The notes: generated from the sequence alone by a model not told the origin. Positions 14,897 to 23,141 are shown, counted from the first letter of the stretch. The stretch: 33,577 bases of DNA from CAYLUN01 sp964386865 (GCA_964386865.1 CAYLUN010000062.1:1-33577); one strand, 5' to 3'. Program-made: numbers and translations.

Positions 14897-15865
14897 ATGA
14901 AGATCGTTGAATTTGTTCCGCCGCGGCCGCACCGGCTGTGGGCGCTGTGCCGGCAGATGGGCATCACTGACGTGGTCGTCAAGGTCGCGCCGGAGCTGAC
15001 CGGACGGCCCGCGCCGTGGAACCGCGACGCGCTGGCGGGCGTGGTGGGCGATCTCGCCGCCGCCGGCCTGCGCGTGGTGGCGCTGGAGGGCGACCCGTTC
15101 GACATGTCGCCGATCAAGCTCGGGCTGCCCGGCCGCGACGAGGCGCTGGAGCACTACCGGATGCTGCTGGGCAACATGGCCGAGCTGGGCATCGGCCTGC
15201 TCTGCTACAACTTCATGGTCGGCACGGGCTGGCACCGCACGGGCGAGCGCGAGGGACGCGGCGGGGCACGGGCCACCTACTTCAGCTTGGCCGAAAACCC
15301 GTCGCTCATGCCCGGGCCGCTGCTCGACGCCGAGCAGGTGTGGGCGAACTATGCCTGCTTCCTCGCGGCGGTCATGCCCGAGGCGAGGCGGCTCGGCATC
15401 CGCCTGGGGCTGCACCCGGACGATCCGCCGCTGCCCTCGCTGGGCGGCATGGCGCGCGTCTTCGGGTCGGTGGCGGCCTACGACCGGGCTTACGCGCTCG
15501 CGCCCTGCCGCGAGAACGGCGTAACCTTCTGCCAGGCCAACTTCAAGCTGATGGGCGTGAACCTCGACACGGCGGCGCGGCACTTCGGCACGCGCATCGC
15601 CTTCGTGCACGTGCGCGACGTGCGCGGCACCGCGGCTGAGTTCGTGGAGCTGTTCCACGACGAGGGCGACACCGACCAGCTCGCGCTCTTCCGCACGTAT
15701 CGGGAGCTGGGCCTCGACGTGCCCTTCCGGTGCGACCACGTGCCGGCCATGGCGGGCGAGGGCGACGAGCCGGGCTTCGTGCCCGGCTACGGCACGCTCG
15801 GCCGGCTCTTTGCGAACGGGTACCTCACGGCCATTCTGGCCGCAGCGGCCAGTGGAAAACGGTAG
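14897..15865 (+). CDS. Mannonate dehydratase-like protein (UxuA family)
   Basis: A 322-aa cytoplasmic TIM-barrel protein. UxuA dehydrates D-mannonate to 2-keto-3-deoxygluconate in hexuronate breakdown, using a metal ion. Family features: RLGLHPDDPP (169-178), a metal/substrate strand NGVTFCQANFKLMG (207-220), FVHVRDVRG (236-244), CDHVPAMAG (279-287) and a terminal YGTLGRLFANGYL. It is shorter than E. coli UxuA but matches the shorter bacterial forms. The start is six bases after the DUF1080 stop with a weak GGGG upstream, so reinitiation from the preceding gene is likely. It would fit glucuronate released by the esterase and xylanase nearby. A related sugar-acid or isomerase substrate is possible. 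Confidence 0.75.
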   Translation: MKIVEFVPPRPHRLWALCRQMGITDVVVKVAPELTGRPAPWNRDALAGVVGDLAAAGLRVVALEGDPFDMSPIKLGLPGRDEALEHYRMLLGNMAELGIGLLCYNFMVGTGWHRTGEREGRGGARATYFSLAENPSLMPGPLLDAEQVWANYACFLAAVMPEARRLGIRLGLHPDDPPLPSLGGMARVFGSVAAYDRAYALAPCRENGVTFCQANFKLMGVNLDTAARHFGTRIAFVHVRDVRGTAAEFVELFHDEGDTDQLALFRTYRELGLDVPFRCDHVPAMAGEGDEPGFVPGYGTLGRLFANGYLTAILAAAASGKR

Positions 15866-15968
15866 ACTTTTCCGTTCATCCTGCTAAAGTAACCCATCGA
15901 CGTTTGCACGACTTGCACCCTTTTCTGGAGATGGGGGGCTGAAACGGTCAGAGTTTAGGTTTACACGC

Positions 15969-17393
15969 ATGCATATTGCTCTTCCAAAAATCATTCAAGG
16001 CGGCATGGGCGTCGGCGTATCGAATTGGCGTCTGGCGCAGGCCGTATCGCGTGTCGGCCAGCTTGGTGTCGTGTCCGGAACCGGGCTCGACCAAGTGCTG
16101 GCCCGCCGGCTGCAGGACGGCGACCTGGGCGGCGAGTGTCGCCGCGCGTTGGCGCATTTCCCGTTCCCGCTGATGGCGCAGCGCATTCTCGACCTGTTCT
16201 TTGTGCCGGGCGGCAAGACGCCGGCGGTGCCCTACAAGACGGTGGGCCAGGCCGTGATCAAGAATCACCACTGGCTGGACGAGCTGTACATCGTCGCGAA
16301 TTACGTGGAGGTCTTTCTGGCCCGAGAGGGCCACACCAACCCGGTGGGCATCAACTACCTCGAGAAGATCCAGCTGCCGCATCTGCCGGCGGCCTACGGT
16401 GCGATGCTGGCGGGAGCGGCCGTGGTGATCATGGGAGCGGGCATCCCCGTGGAGATGCCGCGCGTGCTCGACCTGCTGTCGCGGCACGAGGCTGCCACCT
16501 ATGCGATCCGCGTGATCGGGGCCAAGCCCGAAACCGACTGCCAGCGGGTTTTCGATCCGGCGCTTTTCATCGAGGGCGACACGCCCCCCGCGTTGCTGCG
16601 CCCGGACTTCCTGCCTATCATCTCGTCCGACTCGCTGGCCACCATGCTGCTGCGCCGCTCGGGCGGCAGCGTCGAGGGCTTCGTGATCGAGGGCCCTCTG
16701 GCGGGCGGCCACAACGCGCCGCCGCGCGGCCCGATGAAGCTCACCGACGACGGCCAGCCGATTTACGGGCCGCGCGACGCGGTCAATCTGGAGGCGATGC
16801 GCAAGATCGGCCTGCCCTTCTGGCTGGGCGGCGCGTATGGCTCGCCGGATAAGGTCCGCGAGGCGCTCGCCGACGGCGCGGCAGGCGTTCAGGTGGGCAC
16901 GGCCTTCGCGCTCTGCGAGGAGTCGGGGCTGGCGCCGGAGACGCGCCGGGCGCTGGTTCGCCAGGCGCTCGAGGGACGCGCCAAGGTCTTTACCGATCCG
17001 GTGGTGTCGCCGACCGGCTTCCCGTTCAAGGTTGCGCAGCTCGAGGGCACGCTCTCGGAGGACGCCACCTTCGCGAAGCGACGGAAGATCTGCGACCTCG
17101 GCTTTCTGCGTGAAGCCTACGTCAAGGAGGACGGCACGGTCGGCTACCGCTGCCCGGCCGAGCCTGAGGCTGCCTACGTGGCCAAGGGCGGCAATCCGGC
17201 CGACATCGCCGGGCGCAAGTGCATCTGCAACGGGCTTTTCGCGGATATCGGGCTGGGGCAGATCATGCCCGACGGCACCCGCGAGCCGGGCATCGTGACG
17301 CTGGGCGACGACTACGCCAACATCGGCAAGCTCTGCACGGCCGAGCGCCCCGACTACACCGCCGCAGACGCGGTGCGCTACTTGCTGGGCTGA
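15969..17393 (+). CDS. Nitronate monooxygenase family FMN protein
   Basis: A 474-aa protein of the nitronate monooxygenase (2-nitropropane dioxygenase) superfamily, which binds FMN in a TIM barrel. Seen: the N-terminal strand PKIIQGGMGVGVS (6-18), the GGH active-site motif in VIEGPLAGGHNAPPRG (239-254), and the phosphate-binding region LADGAAGVQVGTAFA. A cysteine-containing C-terminal extension (YRCPAEPEAAY, AGRKCICNGLFADIG) goes beyond the usual 330-360 aa. FabK-type enoyl reductases and PfaD proteins share the fold, so the reaction is not settled. There is no clear Shine-Dalgarno at ATG 15969, and a 103-bp gap separates it from the preceding gene, so it may have its own promoter. The last 16 bases overlap the convergent PQQ-repeat gene. 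Confidence 0.8.
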   Translation: MHIALPKIIQGGMGVGVSNWRLAQAVSRVGQLGVVSGTGLDQVLARRLQDGDLGGECRRALAHFPFPLMAQRILDLFFVPGGKTPAVPYKTVGQAVIKNHHWLDELYIVANYVEVFLAREGHTNPVGINYLEKIQLPHLPAAYGAMLAGAAVVIMGAGIPVEMPRVLDLLSRHEAATYAIRVIGAKPETDCQRVFDPALFIEGDTPPALLRPDFLPIISSDSLATMLLRRSGGSVEGFVIEGPLAGGHNAPPRGPMKLTDDGQPIYGPRDAVNLEAMRKIGLPFWLGGAYGSPDKVREALADGAAGVQVGTAFALCEESGLAPETRRALVRQALEGRAKVFTDPVVSPTGFPFKVAQLEGTLSEDATFAKRRKICDLGFLREAYVKEDGTVGYRCPAEPEAAYVAKGGNPADIAGRKCICNGLFADIGLGQIMPDGTREPGIVTLGDDYANIGKLCTAERPDYTAADAVRYLLG

Positions 17394-19120
17394 GCCCGCT
17401 GGAACGCGTAGAGCGTGCGCTGCGAGGCGATGTAGAGCACGCCGTTGGCGGCTACGGGCGTGGCGTAGACCGGCCCGTCGAAGCGCACCTCGTCGAGGAT
17501 CCGCTTCTCTCGCGCCGCCTCGGCGACGGTGACGCGCCCCGCCTCGGTGCCGATGTAGACTCTGCCGTCGGCGCAGAGCGGCGAGCAGAAGACGCGCCCC
17601 TTGAGGTCGTGCGACCAATACTCTTTCCCGGTGTCGGCGTCGAGGCAGCGCAGGACGCCCGTGTAGTCCGCGATGAAGACCAGCTTGTCCGGCGTGACGG
17701 CCGCGCTGGAAAAGCTGCGGTTCACGTCGAACGCTTGCCAGAGCTTGGCAGACTCCGTGACGTCTCCCGTCCGCGTCGCGTCGATGCACGAGAGGCAGCC
17801 CGGCCCCGGGCCGTGGCGGCTGTCTTGCCCGACCGCCACGTAGATGCGGTCGTTGGCGATCACCGGCGTGGCGATGATCTCGCTGGGGCCCTCTTTGTTC
17901 TTGTTGTAGGGCAGCTTCTGCCCGTCTTTGAATTTGTTGTGCGGCGGGTTGCAGTCAAATTGCCAGACGCGCTTGAGCGTCCCGGGCTTGCCGTCCCGGC
18001 CCGGCTCGAACTGCGCGTCGAACGCGTAGCACACGCCGTCGCCGCCGCCCCAGAAGACCAGGTCCTTGCCGTTGATTCGCCCGAGCGTCGGCGACGACCA
18101 GTCGCCGTGAAAGACGGCGGTTCCGAGCGGTCTGTCGATCACCGCCAGCAGCGTGCCGTCGCGCTTGTCCAGCACGATCATGTTCGGCGCGTCGGGCGAG
18201 GGGATCCTCTTGTGGGACCTGTCGACGCCGTTGCAGGCGCAGACGTAAAGGTAGTCGCCGTGAACAAGGATCGAGCAGTCGACCGCGTCCTGCGGCCAGA
18301 CGTCGAGGGCCTCGATCACATCGTAGCGCCAGACGATGTCCGCGTCATCCGGCCGGAGGCTTATCGGCGTCGGCGCCGCCGGCGCGTTCGTGGGGCTGAA
18401 GCGGCCGGGCTTGTCGGGGAAGGTGCGCGTGTCGACCATGTAGCGTCCTTCGTCGGTGTACGGCCCCGCGTTACCGTCGGACTGCCCGTTGACATCGAGG
18501 CAGAGCACGTCCCCGCGGCTACCCATGACGTAGACGCGGTCTCCGTCCACCGTCGGCGAGGAGCAGAGCCCCAGATCCATGTCGTCGTAGTTGAACTGCT
18601 TGTTCTGGGTTTTGAGCCGGGGGATGACGAGCCTCCACAGCCTTTTCCCCGTCGCCTCATCGAGGCAGTCGAACACGCTGCCTTTGGTTCGGGTGAAGCG
18701 GGACGCGTCGACTCTTGCGTCGTTCGCTCCGATATAGACGCGCCCCCCGGCTACGGCGGGTGTGACGTAGGCCTGCGTGCCGAGCGGAGCCGCCCACTTC
18801 AAATTCTCGCCGAAAATCACCGTGGTGACGCCGTTGGTGGTTTCCGTGCGGTCGGGCCGAAATGTGGCTGGCAATCCCGTCTCGTCGGCCACGAAGTTGC
18901 GCGCATTGCGGCCGCCCCACTGCGGCCAGTCGGCCGCCGACAGGGAGCAGGCGAGGCCGACAGCCAGGAGTAGGCAAAGGCCTCTCGCGCCACGGTCACT
19001 CAGGTGACGGCTTCCGGGGACGTCCTCCCGCCAGATGCTCTGCGGGACGCGGAGGGCGAGTGTCCTCGCGGGCCGCACAGAGGCAGGCAAAGGCCTCAAA
19101 AAGGGTGCTGGTTCATTCAT
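17378..19120 (-). CDS. Exported PQQ-like beta-propeller protein with an inserted N-terminal segment
   Basis: A 580-aa protein. From about residue 64 it is a multi-bladed PQQ-like propeller (ADWPQWGGRNARNFVADETG at the start, then repeated blades such as TPAVAGGRVYIGAND, SSPTVDGDRVYVMGSRGDV and SPLCADGRVYIGTEAGRV). The signal peptide core GLCLLLAVGLACSLSA is at about 47-62, far from the ATG. A 100-bp segment between 13-bp direct repeats lies in this N-terminal region. The ATG at 19120 overlaps the RNase D stop as ATGA, which supports coupling, but a start farther downstream cannot be excluded. Such proteins are common in Planctomycetes and Verrucomicrobia; the ligand is unknown, and bound PQQ is not implied. 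Confidence 0.82.
   Translation of the reverse strand: MNEPAPFLRPLPASVRPARTLALRVPQSIWREDVPGSRHLSDRGARGLCLLLAVGLACSLSAADWPQWGGRNARNFVADETGLPATFRPDRTETTNGVTTVIFGENLKWAAPLGTQAYVTPAVAGGRVYIGANDARVDASRFTRTKGSVFDCLDEATGKRLWRLVIPRLKTQNKQFNYDDMDLGLCSSPTVDGDRVYVMGSRGDVLCLDVNGQSDGNAGPYTDEGRYMVDTRTFPDKPGRFSPTNAPAAPTPISLRPDDADIVWRYDVIEALDVWPQDAVDCSILVHGDYLYVCACNGVDRSHKRIPSPDAPNMIVLDKRDGTLLAVIDRPLGTAVFHGDWSSPTLGRINGKDLVFWGGGDGVCYAFDAQFEPGRDGKPGTLKRVWQFDCNPPHNKFKDGQKLPYNKNKEGPSEIIATPVIANDRIYVAVGQDSRHGPGPGCLSCIDATRTGDVTESAKLWQAFDVNRSFSSAAVTPDKLVFIADYTGVLRCLDADTGKEYWSHDLKGRVFCSPLCADGRVYIGTEAGRVTVAEAAREKRILDEVRFDGPVYATPVAANGVLYIASQRTLYAFQRAQPSK
18972..19097. mobile_element. Possible small non-autonomous insertion with 13-bp direct repeats
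   Basis: AGGCAAAGGCCTC occurs at 18972-18984 and again at 19085-19097, with 100 bases between. The insert carries short hairpins (GTCAC-CTGA-GTGAC on the minus strand, GCGAG-TGTC-CTCGC on the plus strand). It falls between the ATG and the signal-peptide core of the PQQ-repeat protein. The direct repeats look like a target-site duplication; no transposase is present. A simple duplication event is the alternative. Confidence 0.5.
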
Positions 19121-20232
19121 GGCGCGAAGTCCGCGAGAAGCGCCTTCCTCCAGCCTTGCGCGAGCGGGTGGTCAGCGCCGGTTCCTTGGGCGAGGCTTTG
19201 AACGTAAGACTCGGCCTCGGCGCGCGACGCCACGAGGGTCGCGTCGATGCCGTGCGGCGCGCACGCGGCCGCGAGATGCGCCAGCAGCCGGTCGCTCCTC
19301 GGCTTGAGCGCCCGCTTCGAGGTGAGGTCGTCGTTTGCGGCCGGTTCCGGGCACGCTGCGTCTGGGAGCGCGAGGCCGCGCGCCACGGCCGCCAGCATGT
19401 CGGCCACGATCGCGTCGGGAATCGCGCGCGGCACGCCCTGGACGTCGTTGAAGGCGGCCCGGTCGGCGGGCGAGCGCGCGGCCAGCGCCACCAGCAGGTC
19501 GTCCGGCAGGACGTGGGCGCGGGGCCAGTCGCGCTGGCGGGCCTCCAACTCCCGCCAGGCGGCGAGCTCGCGCAGGACGGCGAGCTGCCGCGCGGTGAGA
19601 CGCGAGCCGCCTTTGACGCGCAGATACATGAGCCGCGGGTCGCGGTCTTGGTAGAGCGCGGGGTCGTCGAGCCGGGCCAGCTCCTCGGCCAGCCAGCCGC
19701 GCACGGCGTCGCTTGCGCAGCGCTCGACGAGCCTGTCGCGGACGCGGGGCAGATGCGCAACATCGTCGGCGGCATAGCGGAGCTGGCTCGCGCTAAGCGG
19801 CCGCCGCAGCCAGTCGGAGCGGGTCTCGGCCTTGGAGATCTCGACGCCTACGGTCTCGCGCAGCAGGGCCTGCAGGGAACACGTGGAAGTCAGGCCGCCG
19901 AACCCCGCGGCGAGGCGCGTGTCGAAGATCGCGCGCGGTGCCGTGCCGGTGGCGCGGAACAGGATGCCGAGGTCCTGCGGCGCATCGTGCAGGATCTTGG
20001 TGACCGCGGGCGAGGCCAGCACCGGGCCCAGGGCGCGGATGTCGCTGAGGCGCACGGTGTCGACCAGCCAGCAGCCGTCGGGGGTCGCAAGCTGCACGAG
20101 TCCGAGAATGGGGTAGAAGGTGCGCTCCCAGAAGAACTCGGTGTCGACCGCGACTGCGCCGGCGCGCAGCAGTTGAGCGGCAAGCTCTTCCAGCCTGTCC
20201 GCCGTTGTAATCAGTTCAGCCTCTTGAGCCAT
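19117..20232 (-). CDS. rnd: Ribonuclease D
   Basis: A DEDDy-type 3'-5' exoribonuclease used in tRNA 3' end maturation, 371 aa, close to the usual length. Exo I: Asp30 and Glu32 in VAVDTEFFWERTFYP. Exo II: KILHDAPQDLGIL (Asp87), followed by FDTRLAAGF. Exo III: Tyr153 and Asp157 in LRYAADDVAHLPRV. An HRDC helical domain follows at about 205-285 (LTARQLAVLRELAAWRELEA), with LPDDLLVALA typical of RNase D. ATG at 20232 is chosen because it begins directly before the exonuclease fold and 17 bases after the upstream gene; the frame is open to 20544 but only as antisense of unrelated coding. The stop overlaps the next ATG. Confidence 0.93.
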   Translation of the reverse strand: MAQEAELITTADRLEELAAQLLRAGAVAVDTEFFWERTFYPILGLVQLATPDGCWLVDTVRLSDIRALGPVLASPAVTKILHDAPQDLGILFRATGTAPRAIFDTRLAAGFGGLTSTCSLQALLRETVGVEISKAETRSDWLRRPLSASQLRYAADDVAHLPRVRDRLVERCASDAVRGWLAEELARLDDPALYQDRDPRLMYLRVKGGSRLTARQLAVLRELAAWRELEARQRDWPRAHVLPDDLLVALAARSPADRAAFNDVQGVPRAIPDAIVADMLAAVARGLALPDAACPEPAANDDLTSKRALKPRSDRLLAHLAAACAPHGIDATLVASRAEAESYVQSLAQGTGADHPLAQGWRKALLADFAP

Positions 20233-20249
20233 AGGGTCTTTCTTGCTGG

Positions 20250-21164
20250 TTAGTGGAGGCCCTCGCCGCTGACCGGCGTGTCTCCCTCTGCGAAGACCTG
20301 CACGGTGGCGACGGTCTTGAAGGTCTTGTGGTCGCTGAAGGTCCAGACCACCTTTTTCGCGGGCGTGACCTCCAGCAGGTGGGGCGCCGTGCCGAACTTG
20401 CCGTGCCCGACCCAGTTGCTGATGAGAACGTTGCCGTTGGGCAGCTTCTGGAAGCCGGTCAGGAACTTGAGCGGCGCATCGGGCAGGTCCTTGTTGCTGA
20501 GCTCCCAGACGGTCTTGCCGTCGGGCGCGACCTCGATCAGGCAAGGCGTGCCGCTGTCGCCGCAGGCGATCAGCGTGTTACCGTTGGCGAGCCGCACGAC
20601 GCTGTGCGGGCCAGCCGGCGTCTTGAAGGTCCAGACGACCGTTCCGTCCGGCGTGTACTCGGCCACGTACTTGCCGCCGTAGTGCGCAACGAGGAAGTTG
20701 CCGTTCGGCAGCACGCGGGCGTTGCGGATGTAGGCGTGGCCGCCCGGCTTGTCGGCGGGCAGGAGCCGCGTTTCCTTGACGACGTTGCTACCGTTCGGCG
20801 CGAGCTCAAGCAACCGTCCGGCGTTGCACTCGCCCACGAAGGTGTTGCCGTTGGCGAGGCGCTGCACGGCGTAGATCTCGGAGGGGCTCTTGTACTCGAA
20901 CTTGACCGTGCCGTCCTTGGCGACTTCCTTTGCGCCGTGGCCGGTGGAGAAGAGGACCGAGCCGCCGGGCAGGATCCAGAGGTCGTTGCAGTTCGGCGCC
21001 TTCTGCTCCCAGCTCACCGAGCCGTCTGCCTCGACGATGCAGCATTTGCCGCTGGAGTAGTCGCCGACGGCGAAGCGCTTGCCTTTCATGAACGGGGTGT
21101 CGTCCGCCGCAGCGGCGAACACGAGAGACAAACCAACGCCGAAGAAGCCCATCCGTCTGTGCAT
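20250..21164 (-). CDS. Exported beta-propeller protein (NHL/PQQ or arylsulfotransferase-like)
   Basis: A 304-aa exported protein. A signal peptide (MHRRMGFFGVGLSLVFAAAA) is followed by a propeller of about six short blades, each with a turn such as RLANGNTFVGE, VLPNGNFLVAH, RLANGNTLIACG or KLPNGNVLISN and an aromatic TVVWTFK or KKVVWTFSD strand. This resembles arylsulfotransferase-like and PQQ-like propellers, but no catalytic residues are recognisable. ATG at 21164 follows GGGAGG with a six-base gap; the in-frame TTG at 21170 lies closer to that site and is less likely. It heads a minus-strand run with rnd and the large PQQ-repeat gene. A binding role is likely; ligand unknown. Confidence 0.75.
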   Translation of the reverse strand: MHRRMGFFGVGLSLVFAAAADDTPFMKGKRFAVGDYSSGKCCIVEADGSVSWEQKAPNCNDLWILPGGSVLFSTGHGAKEVAKDGTVKFEYKSPSEIYAVQRLANGNTFVGECNAGRLLELAPNGSNVVKETRLLPADKPGGHAYIRNARVLPNGNFLVAHYGGKYVAEYTPDGTVVWTFKTPAGPHSVVRLANGNTLIACGDSGTPCLIEVAPDGKTVWELSNKDLPDAPLKFLTGFQKLPNGNVLISNWVGHGKFGTAPHLLEVTPAKKVVWTFSDHKTFKTVATVQVFAEGDTPVSGEGLH

Positions 21165-21274
21165 ATCCAACCTCCCTTTGAAATGTGGACTAAAGAATAC
21201 ACCGGAAACGGCCGCAGCGAAAGCGGATTCACCGGTTGCGAAGCGTTTAGCCCGCTGTAGTTACGGCGCTCGCT

Positions 21275-21315
21275 CGGCGGAAACACGCATCCTCTCCGCC
21301 GGCAGAGCGGCGGAG
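21275..21315. repeat. REP-like hairpin with alternative pairing
   Basis: CTCCGCCG-GCAGAG-CGGCGGAG forms a perfect 8-bp stem (21294-21315). An upstream CGGCGGA (21275-21281) can pair with the same TCCGCCG arm instead. It lies in the roughly 300-bp gap between the divergent genes starting at 21164 and 21464. The rest of that gap holds only the promoter at 21400-21428 that I can recognise. Confidence 0.55.
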
Positions 21316-21399
21316 CTACAGATCGGCCTTTCATGCGTCCCAGAGTCACGGGCCAGCGACTCGCGATGCGCCCGACCCACGGACGGGCCTTGAAACGGT

Positions 21400-21428
21400 T
21401 TGACGCGCTCAGTCCCTCGCCGTATAGT
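21400..21428 (+). promoter_or_regulatory. Sigma70-type promoter for the DJ-1/PfpI gene
   Basis: TTGACG (21400-21405), a 17-base spacer and TATAGT (21423-21428); each box matches five of six consensus positions. The predicted transcription start is near 21435, which leaves a 29-base leader with a Shine-Dalgarno before ATG 21464 but only about five bases before the ATG at 21440. Confidence 0.7.
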
Positions 21429-21463
21429 GAGGCGCAACGATGTTGAATGAAACGGAGAACACG

Positions 21464-22138
21464 ATGAACCGACGAGACATGTGCAAAGGTCTGGCGATGG
21501 GATCGGCGCTGCTGGCTTTCTCAGCGGCTGCGGCGGCCTCAGCTCAGCAGACAGCTCCCGGGAAGAAGACGAAAGGCAAGATCCTGATGCCAGTCGGCGA
21601 CGCCACCGAGGTGGTCGACACCCTCTACCCGTTCTTCCGGCTGCAGGAGGAGGGCTACGAGGTCGTCGTGGCGGGCATCGAAGCGCGCACCTACCACATG
21701 GTCACGCACGAGGTGCCGCCGGGAGCCGCGATCAAATGGGACATCACGCAGGAAGGTCCGGGTTACCACATCCAGGCCGACGTCGCCTTCCGCGACGTGA
21801 AGCCCGAGGAGTACGCGGGCCTCTTCGTGTCGGGCGGCCGCGCCCCCGAGTATCTGCGCTACGACCAGGATCTGATGCGGGCGGTGCGGCACTTCTTCGC
21901 CGCTAACAAACCCGTGGCGGTCGTCTGCCACGGCGTGGAGATCGTCGCCGCCGCCGGGGTTCTCAAGGGCCGCAAGATGACCACCGTGGCCAAGTGCGCC
22001 CTCGATATCACGCAGGTCGGCGGCGAGTACGTCGAACAGCCGCTGGTGATCGACGGCAACCTCATCAGCTGCCGCACCTGGCACGACTACGGCACGGCCT
22101 ACATGAAGACTTTCATCGCGCAGCTCAACAAGGCATAG
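21464..22138 (+). CDS. DJ-1/PfpI family protein with Tat-like signal
   Basis: A 224-aa protein of the DJ-1/PfpI superfamily (class I glutamine amidotransferase-like fold), which includes deglycases, glyoxalases, chaperones and peptidases. The nucleophile-elbow cysteine is in PVAVVCHGVEIVAAAGVLKG (Cys155), and an upstream strand PVGDATEVVDTLYPF carries the acidic residues. The N-terminus MNRRDMCKGLAMGSALLAFS looks like a twin-arginine or Sec signal, unusual for this mostly cytoplasmic family. ATG at 21464 (GGAG six bases upstream) is preferred to ATG 21440 because of the promoter position. The next gene, also with a Tat-like signal, starts 95 bases downstream beyond a long inverted repeat. Reaction unknown. 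Confidence 0.82.
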   Translation: MNRRDMCKGLAMGSALLAFSAAAAASAQQTAPGKKTKGKILMPVGDATEVVDTLYPFFRLQEEGYEVVVAGIEARTYHMVTHEVPPGAAIKWDITQEGPGYHIQADVAFRDVKPEEYAGLFVSGGRAPEYLRYDQDLMRAVRHFFAANKPVAVVCHGVEIVAAAGVLKGRKMTTVAKCALDITQVGGEYVEQPLVIDGNLISCRTWHDYGTAYMKTFIAQLNKA

Positions 22139-22145
22139 GCGCGTG

Positions 22146-22208
22146 CGGCCGACACGGAGGTCGGCCCTCCGGTGAGGCCCGGTGGAGGGCCGACCTCCGT
22201 GTCGGCCG
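22146..22208. repeat. Perfect 25-bp inverted repeat, REP-like
   Basis: Arms 22146-22170 and 22184-22208 are exact reverse complements over 25 bases, with a 13-base loop. The left arm begins CGGCCGACACGGAGG and the right ends CCTCCGTGTCGGCCG. It lies between the DJ-1 gene and the TIM-barrel gene. No T-tract follows, so it is not a standard intrinsic terminator. It probably belongs to an interspersed palindromic repeat family (inference). Confidence 0.85.
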
Positions 22209-22232
22209 TCCCAATGAAGGGGTGTTGATTGT

Positions 22233-23141
22233 ATGCCTATCACTCGTCGCGAATTCTGTGTTTCCGCGGCGGCCGCGGCTGGCGCGCGGCTGGCGGGCGC
22301 GGCCGACAAGCCCGGTTTCGCGCTGAAGCACATCCTCGGGTCGTGCTTGTACGGCTGCATGGATCTGGCGACCGTCGTACCGGAGGTCGCCAAGGCCGGC
22401 GCGGCGGCGCTCGACATCTGGCCCAAGGCACACGGCAACCAGCGCGAGCAGCTCGACGAGATGGGAGAGGAGAAGTTTGCGGCCCTCCTCAAGAAACACG
22501 GCGTCCAGCTGGGTTGCATCACGCAGTACAAGCTCGGGTCGTTCAAACTGCACGACGAACTGCGGCTCGCGGCGCGGCTAGGCTGCCACACGATGGTCAC
22601 CGGAGGCGAGGGGCCGAAGGGGCTGGCCGGCGACGCGCTGAAAGCCGCGGTGAAGGCTTTCGTCGAGAAGCTGAAGCCCACGCTCGACATCGCCGCCGAG
22701 ACCGGCGTGACCGTCGCCATCGAGAACCACGGCAAGAACCTCGTCGAGTCGCCCGACGCGCTAAAGTGGCTGATGGAGTTCCGCCCCTCGAAACACCTCG
22801 GCGTGGCGCTCGCCCCGTACCATCTGGAGCAAGATCCCAAGATGCTGGACGACCTGATCCGCTCGCTGGGCGAGGGAATCGCCGTCTTCTACGCGTGGCA
22901 GCACGGCGATGGCTGCATGCAGGTGATGCCGCCCGAGCAGGAGCTGCTGCAAATGCCGGGGCGGGGGCCGCTCGACTTCGCGCCGCTGCTGGCCGCCCTG
23001 CGCGACATCCGGTACGCGGGCTGGACGGAAATCTTCATGCACCACACGCCGCGTGGCGCGCCCATGCTCGAAACGGCCGACGCGATTACCGCCGAGGTCA
23101 ACCGATCGCGCGCGTATCTCGAAAGGTGTCTGGCGGGGTAA
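22233..23141 (+). CDS. Sugar phosphate isomerase/epimerase-like TIM-barrel protein with Tat-type signal
   Basis: A 302-aa protein with a twin-arginine-type N-terminus (MPITRREFCVSAAAAAGARL), then a xylose-isomerase-like (AP endonuclease 2) barrel. Strand motifs: AAALDIWPKAHG, GVQLGCITQYKLG, CHTMVTGGEGP, GVTVAIENHGKNL with the metal-ligand Glu, and a late GWTEIFMHHTPRG. Members are metal-dependent isomerases, epimerases or, in 3-keto-glycoside pathways, enzymes acting on keto-sugars. Export with other sugar-oxidising proteins in the window supports the last role, but this is inference. GAAGGGG lies about ten bases before ATG 22233. The next gene follows after 18 bases. Confidence 0.8.
   Translation: MPITRREFCVSAAAAAGARLAGAADKPGFALKHILGSCLYGCMDLATVVPEVAKAGAAALDIWPKAHGNQREQLDEMGEEKFAALLKKHGVQLGCITQYKLGSFKLHDELRLAARLGCHTMVTGGEGPKGLAGDALKAAVKAFVEKLKPTLDIAAETGVTVAIENHGKNLVESPDALKWLMEFRPSKHLGVALAPYHLEQDPKMLDDLIRSLGEGIAVFYAWQHGDGCMQVMPPEQELLQMPGRGPLDFAPLLAALRDIRYAGWTEIFMHHTPRGAPMLETADAITAEVNRSRAYLERCLAG

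Noticed and set aside
15969..17393. Enoyl-ACP reductase FabK
   Set aside because: The protein is much longer than FabK, no fatty-acid genes are near, and the GGH motif fits nitronate monooxygenases at least as well; kept at family level.
22146..22208. The 25-bp inverted repeat as an intrinsic terminator
   Set aside because: No T-tract on either side; repeat element fits better.
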